Shown here: piece by piece, positions 42,167 through 51,124 of the stretch | Layout of the letters: every line of letters starts with the position of its first letter | Numbering within the stretch: the first letter of the stretch is position 1 | Assembly: GCA_944323245.1 (NCBI GenBank) | Contig: CALURT010000001.1 | Span: 1 to 64,000 of the forward strand | Length of the DNA: 64,000 nucleotides | Direction of reading: 5' to 3' | Source of the DNA: an uncultured Bacteroidales bacterium | Lineage (GTDB): Bacteria; Bacteroidota; Bacteroidia; Bacteroidales; UBA932 | Notes under the pieces: generated by a model | Database searches by the model: none | Told to the model about the DNA's origin: nothing | The model's input: only the letters and a program-made list of their open reading frames with translations | Position numbers and translations under genes: made by a program

Positions 42167-43282
42167 TCATTTGTTACGGTTCTGGTAGTCCGTGATTTTT
42201 TTGTAGTTGTCATGGTAGACTTTCCTGAGGGTCTCGTCGCTGAGTCCGAGACCGTTCATGGCCCAGTGGTACGAGTATCCACCGTAGAAATGCTCGTCCT
42301 CGGTCTCCATGATACGCCACATGAGGTCATACAGCCTGTCGCTCGGATTGTTGTCCGTACCGAAGAATATCCTGTCTGCGTATTTCTCGTAGAAAGCCTT
42401 GGTGGCACGAGGCGTGACGCATGTCTCGGCATGGCGTGCCGCATTGTCGAGATACAGGTTCGGATGCCTGTCCATGACGGCGGAAAGGTATCCGTAGTCA
42501 TGACTCATGTTTATGAAATGACAGGCTATGAACATGGTCTCGGGATGCTTTGCGCATGCCTCCTCCAATGTCTTGCATGTCTCGTAAAGGTCGAGTATGC
42601 CCGGAGTCGAAAGGTCTATCTTCCAGTCGGCTGCATTCATCAGGCCGTCGTTGTGCTCGTCTATCGGCTCGTACATCCAGATAGGGTCACCTATGTGGAT
42701 GCTCACCGGCATGCCGAGCTCGGCGCATTTTTCAAGAAGGGCGTCGAAGCACGGGTCGTTGATATGTGCGGTAGGAGTGGCCTTGCCCGAAGTGGCCCTG
42801 AGGCAATATGCCTCGCCAAGACCCTTGTCCCCGAGTTCACCGATTCCTTTCGCACCCTTCCTGTAGCATCTTTCGAGTTCCGCAAGGGCTTTCTCTTCGA
42901 AATCCGGCTCGCCGTAACTCCTCAAGTCGAAGCCGCACCACAGTTCGAACCTGTCGGAAACGCCAGTGAAGAGGTCGTAAAGCCTGTCGAAGTCTTCCCC
43001 GCAGGTGTATGTCTGTATGATTACCTTCTCGACATTGTTTTCCTCAAGGATTTTGGCCCATGCACGTATGCTTTCCACATCCTGATTGTATGGATGCGAA
43101 TGGATGTCGATGCAAGGATACTTGGCCTGCTCAGGATGATTCTCTTCAAGTTTGAAGACCGATACGGGCCTGTAGTCCTTCAGTTTGAGCTGATCGGCAA
43201 AGCCCTCCGTCTCCTGCCCGTAGGACAAGGAGACGAGGCTTAAACCCGCAATCAAAGAAACCAATATTCCTGTTGTCTTCAT
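42167..43282 (-). CDS. Secreted amidohydrolase (Amidohydro_2-type), PUL copy
   Basis: 371 residues with signal peptide M-K-T-T-G-I-L-V-S-L-I-A-G-L. Same motifs as the 35981-37075 protein: K-D-Y-R-P-V-S-V-F, I-D-I-H-S-H-P-Y, I-H-I-G-D-P-I-W, A-C-H-F-I-N-M-S-H and F-G-T-D-N-N-P. All probable metal ligands are present. Paralogue within the same locus, on the same strand, and tightly spaced in the PUL operon. Might remove an acyl or other group from the imported sugar in the periplasm, but the substrate cannot be read from sequence. Confidence 0.83.
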   Translation of the reverse strand: MKTTGILVSLIAGLSLVSLSYGQETEGFADQLKLKDYRPVSVFKLEENHPEQAKYPCIDIHSHPYNQDVESIRAWAKILEENNVEKVIIQTYTCGEDFDRLYDLFTGVSDRFELWCGFDLRSYGEPDFEEKALAELERCYRKGAKGIGELGDKGLGEAYCLRATSGKATPTAHINDPCFDALLEKCAELGMPVSIHIGDPIWMYEPIDEHNDGLMNAADWKIDLSTPGILDLYETCKTLEEACAKHPETMFIACHFINMSHDYGYLSAVMDRHPNLYLDNAARHAETCVTPRATKAFYEKYADRIFFGTDNNPSDRLYDLMWRIMETEDEHFYGGYSYHWAMNGLGLSDETLRKVYHDNYKKITDYQNRNK

Positions 43283-43297
43283 TGCTTAACGAATCTG

Positions 43298-44200
43298 TTA
43301 TTTGGCAAAATCAAGCACTATTCCCTGGTTGCCGTCCTTGTCGAGGAGGGCATCGAAGTCAGTCCAGTCGTTGTTCTCGATCTTCAGACCGATACCTACC
43401 TTGGTTCCGGTAATTCCGAAGTCCGCTCTCGAAACCTTGAACTCGATGCTTGCGATATCGCCTTCCACATTCTTGTCACCGATAAGGATGTACTGGGCAA
43501 GGTCTGCGGCATTGTCTGGAGTTTCCCATGTGCCGTCCATCACGCTGAACGAGCCTTCTTCGTCATTGAAGAAGTTGGCCTGGATGATGTATTCGACACC
43601 GAGACGGTCTCCCATATCAAGATTACCTGTCGATGTATCGGCATCCACGTCAAGGTAGAAGTCAAAGCGGTGGCTGTCGACATTGATGTCGGCTCTTGCC
43701 GTAACATCGAATGATGCATATACGTAGATATAGTTGGCATCATAGTCGAACTTGCCTTTCACAAGGATAGGTTCTGCCTGGGTAGGATAATTGTCTGTAT
43801 CTCCGCCGTGGAAGATGTATTCAGGCTTGGTCACTAAATCCCAGTCGTCGAGACTTCCGTCCTTGAAGCTGATGGTAGCGGCCCAGTCGACGGCTATCTT
43901 GCCGGTGAAGGTCTGCTCCCCGCCGTTGTAGGTGCCTGTCATACGTACCCAATAAGTACCCGGCTCAGGGAAATTGTATGTGAAACTGTCACCTGTGGCG
44001 GTGGCACCCTCAATACCTATTACCTCCCATCCGACATTGGTAGTCCCTTCCACCGAGGAAGTGAATGTGAATTCCAGTCCGCTGTTCTGAGTATAAGTGA
44101 ACGCGATATCCGGAACAGGCTCCAATTCGAGGTCACCGAGGTGAACGCATGAAGAGAGCGCAAAAAGAAATGCAGTAAGAATCAATAATATCTTTTTCAT
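43298..44200 (-). CDS. Surface lipoprotein with PKD-like and sugar-binding-like domains
   Basis: 300 residues. Lipobox ends at C18 (A-L-S-S-C). Residues about 33-108 are PKD-like (F-T-Y-T-Q-N-S-G, F-P-E-P-G-T-Y-W-V), and about 110-300 are a beta-rich domain with D-F-Y-L-D-V-D-A-D-T-S-T-G and F-K-V-S-R-A-D-F-G, reminiscent of CBM9/DOMON-type domains. It takes the place of SusE/SusF, directly after SusD, and probably helps hold the glycan at the cell surface. Assignment is by position plus fold pattern. Confidence 0.72.
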   Translation of the reverse strand: MKKILLILTAFLFALSSCVHLGDLELEPVPDIAFTYTQNSGLEFTFTSSVEGTTNVGWEVIGIEGATATGDSFTYNFPEPGTYWVRMTGTYNGGEQTFTGKIAVDWAATISFKDGSLDDWDLVTKPEYIFHGGDTDNYPTQAEPILVKGKFDYDANYIYVYASFDVTARADINVDSHRFDFYLDVDADTSTGNLDMGDRLGVEYIIQANFFNDEEGSFSVMDGTWETPDNAADLAQYILIGDKNVEGDIASIEFKVSRADFGITGTKVGIGLKIENNDWTDFDALLDKDGNQGIVLDFAK

Positions 44201-44220
44201 TGCTTTTCAGTCTTAAATTG

Positions 44221-45816
44221 TTAATAACCCGGATTCTGATCACAAAGAGGATTGTTCGACCTCTCCTGTGCAGGAATAGGAAGGGTAAGACGGTTGTAAT
44301 CCCATGCGGTGGTGATACCGTCGGCATTGAGATCAGGCAGAGTGTTTTCCACATCCACGCCACCGTTAACGTAAGTGTTGGTATGGAAGCCCCAATACTG
44401 TCTTACGATATCCATGTGGTTGCGGCGGAGGTCGAAGAACCTCATGGCCTCGAATGCGAACTCTATCCTCTTTTCATCCAATACGACACCGAGAAGGCCG
44501 TTTTCGTTGGCAGCGACGTCGGCAGCGTCATACTTGAAGTCGTCGAGCGAAGTCGTCGAAGAAGGATTCAGCCTGTTGCCGCGGATTTCGTTGACATCGG
44601 CAAGGGCTTCTGTCTGCATGTCCTTGTGGGCGTATGCCTCGGCCCTGTTGAGGTAGACCTCGGATACACGGAGGAGAGCAGGAGAGTTGACAGTCATGTC
44701 GCCGCCCTGTCCGGAGAACTTGGTGCATCCGTAAAGATAGAGACCGTTCTTAGGATAAGGAGCCTGTACGAAAGTGGAGCGCACGTCATCGTTGAATGCA
44801 GCCGTGCCATAACCTCCCATCAGCTCGAGAAGGTCGGTACTGTAGCCCTCTTCGCCCCATGTTCCGCCGCCGTTGGAGTTGTATATCATACTTGCGATGG
44901 AACCTGTCTCCTGGTCGTCCTGGGCCGTGAACTTGCAGCACCATATAGTCTCAGGATAACTGTAGGTCTCGGCGAAGTAGCCGTTATCGTTGTATTCGCC
45001 GTTATTGTTGTTCGTATTCATGAACTCGGCAGCCGAAATCACTTCTCCGCCGGACTCTGTCAGGGCATATCCTGCGTACTCGATACATTTGTCCCAGTCG
45101 CTCATGTAGAGATATACCCTCGTGTACATCGCATACACTGCTGCAAGTGAGGCGAAACCTTTGTTTGCGCTTCTGCTTGAAGAGCCCTGTTTGAAATTGT
45201 CCTCGGCATTCTTCAGGCAGTCAAGGATATAGGAGTATGTTTCCTTCAATGTGGCCCTTGCCTTGTTGTCGGCGTCAAGGTTGTCGTATCTCAGGATGAC
45301 ACCGGCCTGGTTGGCAGCATTGTCCGGATCGTAAGGCTCGCAATAGAGTCTTGCCAATGAATGTACGATGAAAGCCTTGAGGAACCATGCTTCACCCATC
45401 AGATAGTAGTCTTCCGCCGTGAGTTCCGTCTTCTGTGCGGCTATCGACAGGGCGGTGTTTGCGGAATAGAGAATCTTGTAGGACTGAAGCCAGAAAATTT
45501 TGACGTTTCCGAGGTTCTCGTTGCGTTCTCCGTATCTGAAAATCATGTTGAGCTCATCTTCGGTCTCGTGACCGTAGGTGACATCGTCGCTTGAAAAATC
45601 AGCGAACTGGTAGTACTGCCTCAGATACCAGGCATTATTGTCATCCGTTTCTCCGAAAAACATCTGGTAGCATCCTGTGACAGCGTCAGCGAGTCCTGTA
45701 GGAGACTGGGCCATCTGAGAGCCGGTGATGGAATCTTCCGGCATAATGTCCAAATTGCACGCCGAGACGAATGCGACGGAGGCCAAAACTGCTATGTATT
45801 TTATAAATTTCTTCAT
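44221..45816 (-). CDS. SusD/RagB-family glycan-binding lipoprotein
   Basis: 531 residues from MKKFIKYIAV; an ATG 6 nt upstream is equally open. Lipobox V-S-A-C at C20. SusD fold is shown by the early P-E-D-S-I-T-G and the TPR-like helices with A-E-A-W-F-L-K-A and the late R-S-N-N-P-L-C-D-Q-N-P-G-Y ending. It sits at the outer surface on SusC and binds the incoming oligosaccharide. Directly follows SusC on the same strand. Confidence 0.93.
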   Translation of the reverse strand: MKKFIKYIAVLASVAFVSACNLDIMPEDSITGSQMAQSPTGLADAVTGCYQMFFGETDDNNAWYLRQYYQFADFSSDDVTYGHETEDELNMIFRYGERNENLGNVKIFWLQSYKILYSANTALSIAAQKTELTAEDYYLMGEAWFLKAFIVHSLARLYCEPYDPDNAANQAGVILRYDNLDADNKARATLKETYSYILDCLKNAEDNFKQGSSSRSANKGFASLAAVYAMYTRVYLYMSDWDKCIEYAGYALTESGGEVISAAEFMNTNNNNGEYNDNGYFAETYSYPETIWCCKFTAQDDQETGSIASMIYNSNGGGTWGEEGYSTDLLELMGGYGTAAFNDDVRSTFVQAPYPKNGLYLYGCTKFSGQGGDMTVNSPALLRVSEVYLNRAEAYAHKDMQTEALADVNEIRGNRLNPSSTTSLDDFKYDAADVAANENGLLGVVLDEKRIEFAFEAMRFFDLRRNHMDIVRQYWGFHTNTYVNGGVDVENTLPDLNADGITTAWDYNRLTLPIPAQERSNNPLCDQNPGY

Positions 45817-45828
45817 CGTCATATCCTA

Positions 45829-48759
45829 TTAGAATGTGAAATTAAGCTGGAGAGAGTAGACTCTCTTGTTCGGGTATCTTCCGTCGAGGTCGCTGATACG
45901 CCCTACGACATCATCGCTTCTCGATACTTCAGGGTCGGCACCCCAGACGGTAGTGAACGTAGCCACGTTGTTGCATGAGAGGCTGACGGTAAGACCGCAG
46001 TTAGGAATAGTGCCTTCAGGAAGCGTGTAGGAAAGGGTTATATCCCTGATCTTGAAGTAGTTTCCTTTCACGAGATAGCCTGTATGGTAAAGCATGGCAG
46101 GTGAGGCGGACGGAAGTCCGATAGTGGCCTCGTCGCCCGGATGGCGCCATATCTTGTCCTCGTTGGAAGGAAGGAAAGAGTTTCCTACGAATGTCGTAAG
46201 GGAGCTCGCACGTTTTCTTCCATAGAGCCAATTGCCCCATACATAGTTGCCTGTTGCGCTGAGGGTCAGGTTCTTCCATGAAACGCGGGTAGATACACCG
46301 CCTTCCCATGGTGCAAGGGCGCTTCCTGCTTCCACGAAACGTGCCTCGTTGTAATCCTCGGTCAGCTCGCCGTTTGCATCCACATACTGAGCACGTCCGT
46401 TTTCAGGATTGATGCCGGCGTATTCCTTGAGATACCATGTATAAAGTTTGGCACCGTCACGGTAAACCTGTGAAATACCTTCGTATGTAGACTTGGTAAT
46501 CCTCGTGTCGCCGAAGCCTGAAAGTTCATTGTAGTTGTAGGCGATGGAGAAGTCCACACCCCACATCCAGTCCTTGGTCTTGACCGGAGTTACGCTCAAT
46601 GCGGCTTCAAAACCGGTGTTGAGCACTGCTCCGAGGTTCTGCCACTGGGTAGCGAAACCAACCGAAGGAGCAAGATCCCTGTTCACGAGCAGGTCGTTGG
46701 TCTTGTTGCGGTAGTAGTTCAAGTCGAGTGACAGTCTGTCGGTTACTCCCAATTCGACGCCGACGTTGAACTGCGTGGTCTGTTCCCATTTCAGGTCAGG
46801 GTTGGCCATCTGGACAGGAACGGCTGCCGTAGTGCCGTCGTATGATACGTTGTATGCGTAGATGTCGAGGAACTTGGAGGCTCCGATGTCTTTCATACCG
46901 GTCTTACCCCAGCTGGCCTTGAGCTTGAGGTTGGAGATGGTGTTGGATTTGAACCAAGGTTCGTTGCTTATCATCCATGCTCCGGATACGCTCGGGAACA
47001 TTGCCGTCCTGTTGGCTGCGTTGAACGTCGAAGACTGGTCGATACGGAAGGAAGCCGATACGAAATATCTCTGATCCCAGTTGTAGCTGGCCTGGGAGAT
47101 GAATGACTGCATTCCGGAAGTTTCGGTAATACCTGAAGCCGTCCATGACTTGGAAGTCACGTCAAGGACATAAAGTCCCCAAGGAAGTCCCTGACCGGAG
47201 CCCGCGAGGTCTTCGCTATGATCTCTCTGCGCCTCGTAACCTACGAGAGCCGAGAAGGAGTTCTTCTGCCAGTCGTGATTGAATTTCAACATGTTGGTGG
47301 ATATGCCTCCGTAATTGAATGACTGTGAATCCTCAACGAGGTCCCCTCCCTCCATGGTTTCGATGTTGTCGATTCTGTGATAGTGCTCCTTCCATGTGCT
47401 TGCCGAAATACGGTTCTGGGAAACGAAGGACATCCACGGAGTGATCTGCACGTCGACTACGAAGTCGTAACTGAGGCTGAAACTCCTTGAATTTGACTGG
47501 ACACCTTCATTCACGAATGCAAGCATAGGGTTGTTCTTGTAACGGCTGTAAATGTCAGTAGCAGTTCCAAAATGCTTGAGTTCTCCGTTCTCATCATACG
47601 GACTGTCGAAAGGCACAGCCTGGTCGAAGTAATAGAGGACGTTGCCCGGAACGGTTTTTCTGAACCTTCCCGTCATGTTAAGGTTGCTGGTAAGGGTCAG
47701 CCATTTTGTGAGTTTGAAAGTATTGTTGGAACGTACGTTCAGACGCTGGAAACCGGAATGCTTGATGATACCGGACTCGTCGAAGTAAGACACGCTCGAA
47801 TAATAGTTGTGCTTTTCTGTATTTCCCATCAGGGAGAAATGATAGTTCTGTATGGTACCGGCCCTGAAAATCATGTCTCTCCAGTCGGTATTCACGTTGA
47901 TCACATCCCTTGAAATGGCATTGTTGAAAGCAAGGTCGTCAATGAGATAAGTGTCAGGATCACGGAAATATTCCCTGTAATACTGATAAAGCTGAGGGGC
48001 ATCCATATACTGCTGGCGGGAGAAGTCAGGAGTAGTCACTGAGAATCCTGCCTTGAAGTTGAATCTCATGTCGCCTGTCTTGGCCCTCTTGGTGGTCACG
48101 ACGATGACACCTCCGTTGGCCTGGGCACCGTACATACCTGTCGAACCAGCGTCCTTCAGGACAGTCACGGATTCCACGTCGTTAGGGTCGAATTCACCTC
48201 CGATGATACCGTCCACCACGTAAAGAGGCTCCTGAGGAGCATTCATGGATGACGTACCCCTGATACGGATTGATGATTCGGCACCCGGAGCGCCGCTGCT
48301 GTTGATGACGGATACACCGGCAACCTTACCTTGCAGCATGACGCCGAGGTCGTTCGTCACCACGTCCTTGAGTTTGGTTTCGTCCACGACCGTAACGGCA
48401 CTCGTAATCTCGCCTTTGGTCTTGGTACTGTAACCCATGACCACTGCCTGGTCGAGGAGCTGCTCGTCCACGTCCATGGCCACGTCTATCACGCTACGGT
48501 CTCCTACGGCGACTTCCATTGTCTTGAAACCGATACTTGAAAAGACAAGGATTGCTTCGGCATCCTTGACTTCGATGGAATAGGTTCCGTCAAGGTTCGT
48601 AGTCACGCCATTCAGCGTACCTTGTTCTATTACGCTGACTCCGACCAGCGGCTGGCCGTCGTCTCCGCTTTCTGTCACGACTCCCTTGACCTGAATCTGT
48701 GCATTCATGGCAAAGGAAGCGGACATCAGTAAGAAAATCATTAACAGATACTTCTTCAT
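45829..48759 (-). CDS. SusC/RagA-family TonB-linked outer-membrane transporter
   Basis: 976 residues. Signal peptide, then CarboxypepD_reg-like domain (residues about 24-105), SusC/RagA-type plug with V-V-T-T-K-R and I-R-G-T-S-S-M-N, and a 22-strand barrel ending in aromatic F-T-F. It imports oligosaccharides with TonB energy together with the SusD partner. Gene order alpha-galactosidase-like, susC, susD, surface lipoprotein is one operon. Confidence 0.94.
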   Translation of the reverse strand: MKKYLLMIFLLMSASFAMNAQIQVKGVVTESGDDGQPLVGVSVIEQGTLNGVTTNLDGTYSIEVKDAEAILVFSSIGFKTMEVAVGDRSVIDVAMDVDEQLLDQAVVMGYSTKTKGEITSAVTVVDETKLKDVVTNDLGVMLQGKVAGVSVINSSGAPGAESSIRIRGTSSMNAPQEPLYVVDGIIGGEFDPNDVESVTVLKDAGSTGMYGAQANGGVIVVTTKRAKTGDMRFNFKAGFSVTTPDFSRQQYMDAPQLYQYYREYFRDPDTYLIDDLAFNNAISRDVINVNTDWRDMIFRAGTIQNYHFSLMGNTEKHNYYSSVSYFDESGIIKHSGFQRLNVRSNNTFKLTKWLTLTSNLNMTGRFRKTVPGNVLYYFDQAVPFDSPYDENGELKHFGTATDIYSRYKNNPMLAFVNEGVQSNSRSFSLSYDFVVDVQITPWMSFVSQNRISASTWKEHYHRIDNIETMEGGDLVEDSQSFNYGGISTNMLKFNHDWQKNSFSALVGYEAQRDHSEDLAGSGQGLPWGLYVLDVTSKSWTASGITETSGMQSFISQASYNWDQRYFVSASFRIDQSSTFNAANRTAMFPSVSGAWMISNEPWFKSNTISNLKLKASWGKTGMKDIGASKFLDIYAYNVSYDGTTAAVPVQMANPDLKWEQTTQFNVGVELGVTDRLSLDLNYYRNKTNDLLVNRDLAPSVGFATQWQNLGAVLNTGFEAALSVTPVKTKDWMWGVDFSIAYNYNELSGFGDTRITKSTYEGISQVYRDGAKLYTWYLKEYAGINPENGRAQYVDANGELTEDYNEARFVEAGSALAPWEGGVSTRVSWKNLTLSATGNYVWGNWLYGRKRASSLTTFVGNSFLPSNEDKIWRHPGDEATIGLPSASPAMLYHTGYLVKGNYFKIRDITLSYTLPEGTIPNCGLTVSLSCNNVATFTTVWGADPEVSRSDDVVGRISDLDGRYPNKRVYSLQLNFTF

Positions 48760-48789
48760 AATGCTATTATTAATTGTGGTTAATTATTG

Positions 48790-50862
48790 TCAGTCCACAG
48801 GCGATACTTCCACGAGAAGCGCCTTCTCTACAGGAGACTCCAATACTGCCTTCCCGTCTGCAGCCGTCACTTCCCCGAGATCGACATGGTTATAGTAATC
48901 AGTGACCTTGTAGGTCTTTCCTGACTCAAGTCCTCTGAGTTCTACGGACGATACAGGGTTTTCCTTGGCATAGAAGGCATAATACATGTTTCCGTCCTTG
49001 CCGATGACATGGGTTTCAGGATAATCGAATCCTATGTCGTACAGTCCCGGAACGTATTCGCCGAGAGACAGCATCTTTTCGTTGTAAATGCCGATTGCAT
49101 TCTTCATGACCTTTTCCTTTTCAGGAGTCAGCAGGCATTTTTCACGGTCTTTCACGTAAGGATTGTCCTTTGGCCAAGTGAATTTGGTCCCGATGACAGC
49201 ACCGATTCCGAGTTGTGTAGGCCAGTCGTCGCGTCCGTCGGAAAGTTCGATATGGTCGCCGTAATATGCCGTCTTAGGAGCGATGGCGCGGAGGACATAT
49301 CCTTTGTGGCGGATCTGCCAACTGCTTTCAGGGTCGGATGAAACCGTCTTGTTGGTGTAAGGGAGATGATATACAGAAAAACAGTCTCCGCACGGGCAGT
49401 ATTGGATTACTGCATCGGGTTTCACGCTTCTTGCAGTATCGAATATGAGCTTGAAGAAACCAGGCATCTCACGTACATTCTTTTCAGGATCATCAGGATT
49501 GTGTGCAGGGTTATAGTCCGGAGCACAGGCGTTCATGTGCTGGCCGTCGAGTTTCAGGCCGTCGAAGCCGTAGTCCACGAGGAATTTCTTCACGAGGTCG
49601 GCGGTTTCGCGCCTTACATTGGTGTCGAGCGGAGAAAGATACCAGCTGTCCCACCATGTAATGTATTCAGGTTTTCCTTCCTTGTCGAGAATGAGTGCGT
49701 CAGGGTATTTCTCAAGAAATTCCGTACCCGGATCGGCTGCAAGAGGAGCCCACCAGAGTTCGGCCTTGAGTCCATACTCGTGGAACTTGTCCACCATGTA
49801 CTTCATGTCCTCGTCGCCGCGCGGGAATCTTTCCTTGGTAAGATCCCAGTCGCCTTCGGCTATCTGGTATCCGTCATCAAGGGTAGCCCATTTGAAGCCG
49901 AGTTCCTTGACCTTAGGCAGGGTGCCCACTATCTCGTCGATGGTGAACTTCCTTGCATATCCCCATGCGCACCATGCCGGTTCGAATGCGGAAGGTTCGC
50001 TTTCAGGCATCACTACGCCCACTTTGGCGAGAAGTTCCGAATAGGTACGCAGCGGAGAGAAGCAGTCGCCCTTGAATGTACCTGTAAACGTAGTATAGGT
50101 ATCAATGGTGGCATTCGGTTCGAGCTGCACCGGAGTATCGAATTCCTTGAGTATCGAAATACCGGTGACATTTTCACCTTCTTCTTTCGAAACAGGAAGC
50201 GACACGAGCTGAGGTACGGGCTCGAGATGTCCGGTAATGATACCTGCATCCTTTCTCCACATGACAATGACAGGAATACCTCCGCCGTAGTCGGTATTGT
50301 TCATTCCCATGTAGTTCTTCTGATAGAAGCTGTCACCGCCTATCGGAATGAGCCAGTCGGCCCTTTCGGCAGTGGACTGCCCCTGGAATGACCACAAGGC
50401 CGGTTCTCCTTCACCGCCTATTACGCTGAATTCTTCCGTAGTCCAGCCTTTGACAGCCACCGGAGTTCCGGAAAGATTGGTGTAGGAGACCTTCGATACC
50501 ACGAACGACGGGAATTCGTCATACACGACGAACTGCAGCGTCTTCCGGATATGTACATCTCCCGATTCGGCGTCACCTTCTATTATATAAGAAGTACCTT
50601 TGCCGAAATCATCATTTACGGAAGACCGGGTGCTTGAGGTCTTCACATAATTTAGCTCCGTCCCTTCGACAAGGAGATCGCTGAACGGAGTCGGCGCCTC
50701 TACGAGCGGGTTTTCAGCCAGTCCGGAAGTAAGGGTCACCTGCATGTTGTCATCGACCTCAATGACGAGATCGCCGGATTTGACCGGACCGGAATACGAG
50801 CAGGCAGAAATGATTACAGCCGAAAACAGGCTGAAAACAATTGGTTTCACAATATTGTACAT
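48790..50862 (-). CDS. GH36-like alpha-galactosidase or alpha-GalNAcase lipoprotein
   Basis: 690 residues. Signal and lipobox I-I-S-A-C (C21) place it on an envelope membrane. An N-terminal beta-sandwich (to about 280) precedes a TIM barrel of the GH36/GH27 clan-D type: W-A-T-L-D-D-G-Y-Q (about 325-333), nucleophile D439 in L-K-L-D-G, and acid/base candidate D510 in S-S-D-P-E-S-S-W. The C-terminal beta domain ends the protein. Alpha-galactosidase is the family norm; the GalNAc-type downstream genes make alpha-N-acetylgalactosaminidase an alternative. First gene of the PUL operon, with a promoter at 50898-50927. Confidence 0.87.
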   Translation of the reverse strand: MYNIVKPIVFSLFSAVIISACSYSGPVKSGDLVIEVDDNMQVTLTSGLAENPLVEAPTPFSDLLVEGTELNYVKTSSTRSSVNDDFGKGTSYIIEGDAESGDVHIRKTLQFVVYDEFPSFVVSKVSYTNLSGTPVAVKGWTTEEFSVIGGEGEPALWSFQGQSTAERADWLIPIGGDSFYQKNYMGMNNTDYGGGIPVIVMWRKDAGIITGHLEPVPQLVSLPVSKEEGENVTGISILKEFDTPVQLEPNATIDTYTTFTGTFKGDCFSPLRTYSELLAKVGVVMPESEPSAFEPAWCAWGYARKFTIDEIVGTLPKVKELGFKWATLDDGYQIAEGDWDLTKERFPRGDEDMKYMVDKFHEYGLKAELWWAPLAADPGTEFLEKYPDALILDKEGKPEYITWWDSWYLSPLDTNVRRETADLVKKFLVDYGFDGLKLDGQHMNACAPDYNPAHNPDDPEKNVREMPGFFKLIFDTARSVKPDAVIQYCPCGDCFSVYHLPYTNKTVSSDPESSWQIRHKGYVLRAIAPKTAYYGDHIELSDGRDDWPTQLGIGAVIGTKFTWPKDNPYVKDREKCLLTPEKEKVMKNAIGIYNEKMLSLGEYVPGLYDIGFDYPETHVIGKDGNMYYAFYAKENPVSSVELRGLESGKTYKVTDYYNHVDLGEVTAADGKAVLESPVEKALLVEVSPVD

Positions 50863-50897
50863 GATCCAATAATTTGAATTAGTGTTATCTCACACTT

Positions 50898-50927
50898 CAA
50901 AATTAGAATCTTAAAATTAATTTTCAA
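50898..50927 (-). promoter_or_regulatory. Main promoter of the PUL operon
   Basis: On the minus strand TTG (50927-50925), 19-bp spacer, then TAATTTTG (50905-50898), the full Bacteroides -33/-7 pattern, 36 nt before the alpha-galactosidase start. Confidence 0.7.
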
Positions 50928-50960
50928 AATCTTTTTGATAAATTTCTTATTTTTTTTAAC

Positions 50961-50986
50961 TTTATCGACGGAATTTATCGAGGATT
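50961..50986. promoter_or_regulatory. Tandem TTTATCGA repeats, possible DeoR-family operator
   Basis: TTTATCGACGGAA (50961-50973) is followed at once by TTTATCGAGGATT (50974-50986), a 13-bp tandem repeat matching in 10 of 13 positions. It sits between the PUL promoter and the divergent DeoR-type regulator gene, where such a regulator would act. Two further loosely similar segments, ACTTTGAAAAATTGG (51044) and ACTTTCGAAATTTTC (51085), lie nearer the regulator. The other parts of the 262-bp AT-rich gap show no gene. Confidence 0.45.
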
Positions 50987-51124
50987 GCGAAAGTTTTAAT
51001 TGACCTCGCAGGCATTGCATTTCAAAAAATAAAATCTTGATAAACTTTGAAAAATTGGATTTTCGGTTATTTAATATTATTTTTACTTTCGAAATTTTCT
51101 GGTTTCGGGAAATAAATCGCAATT

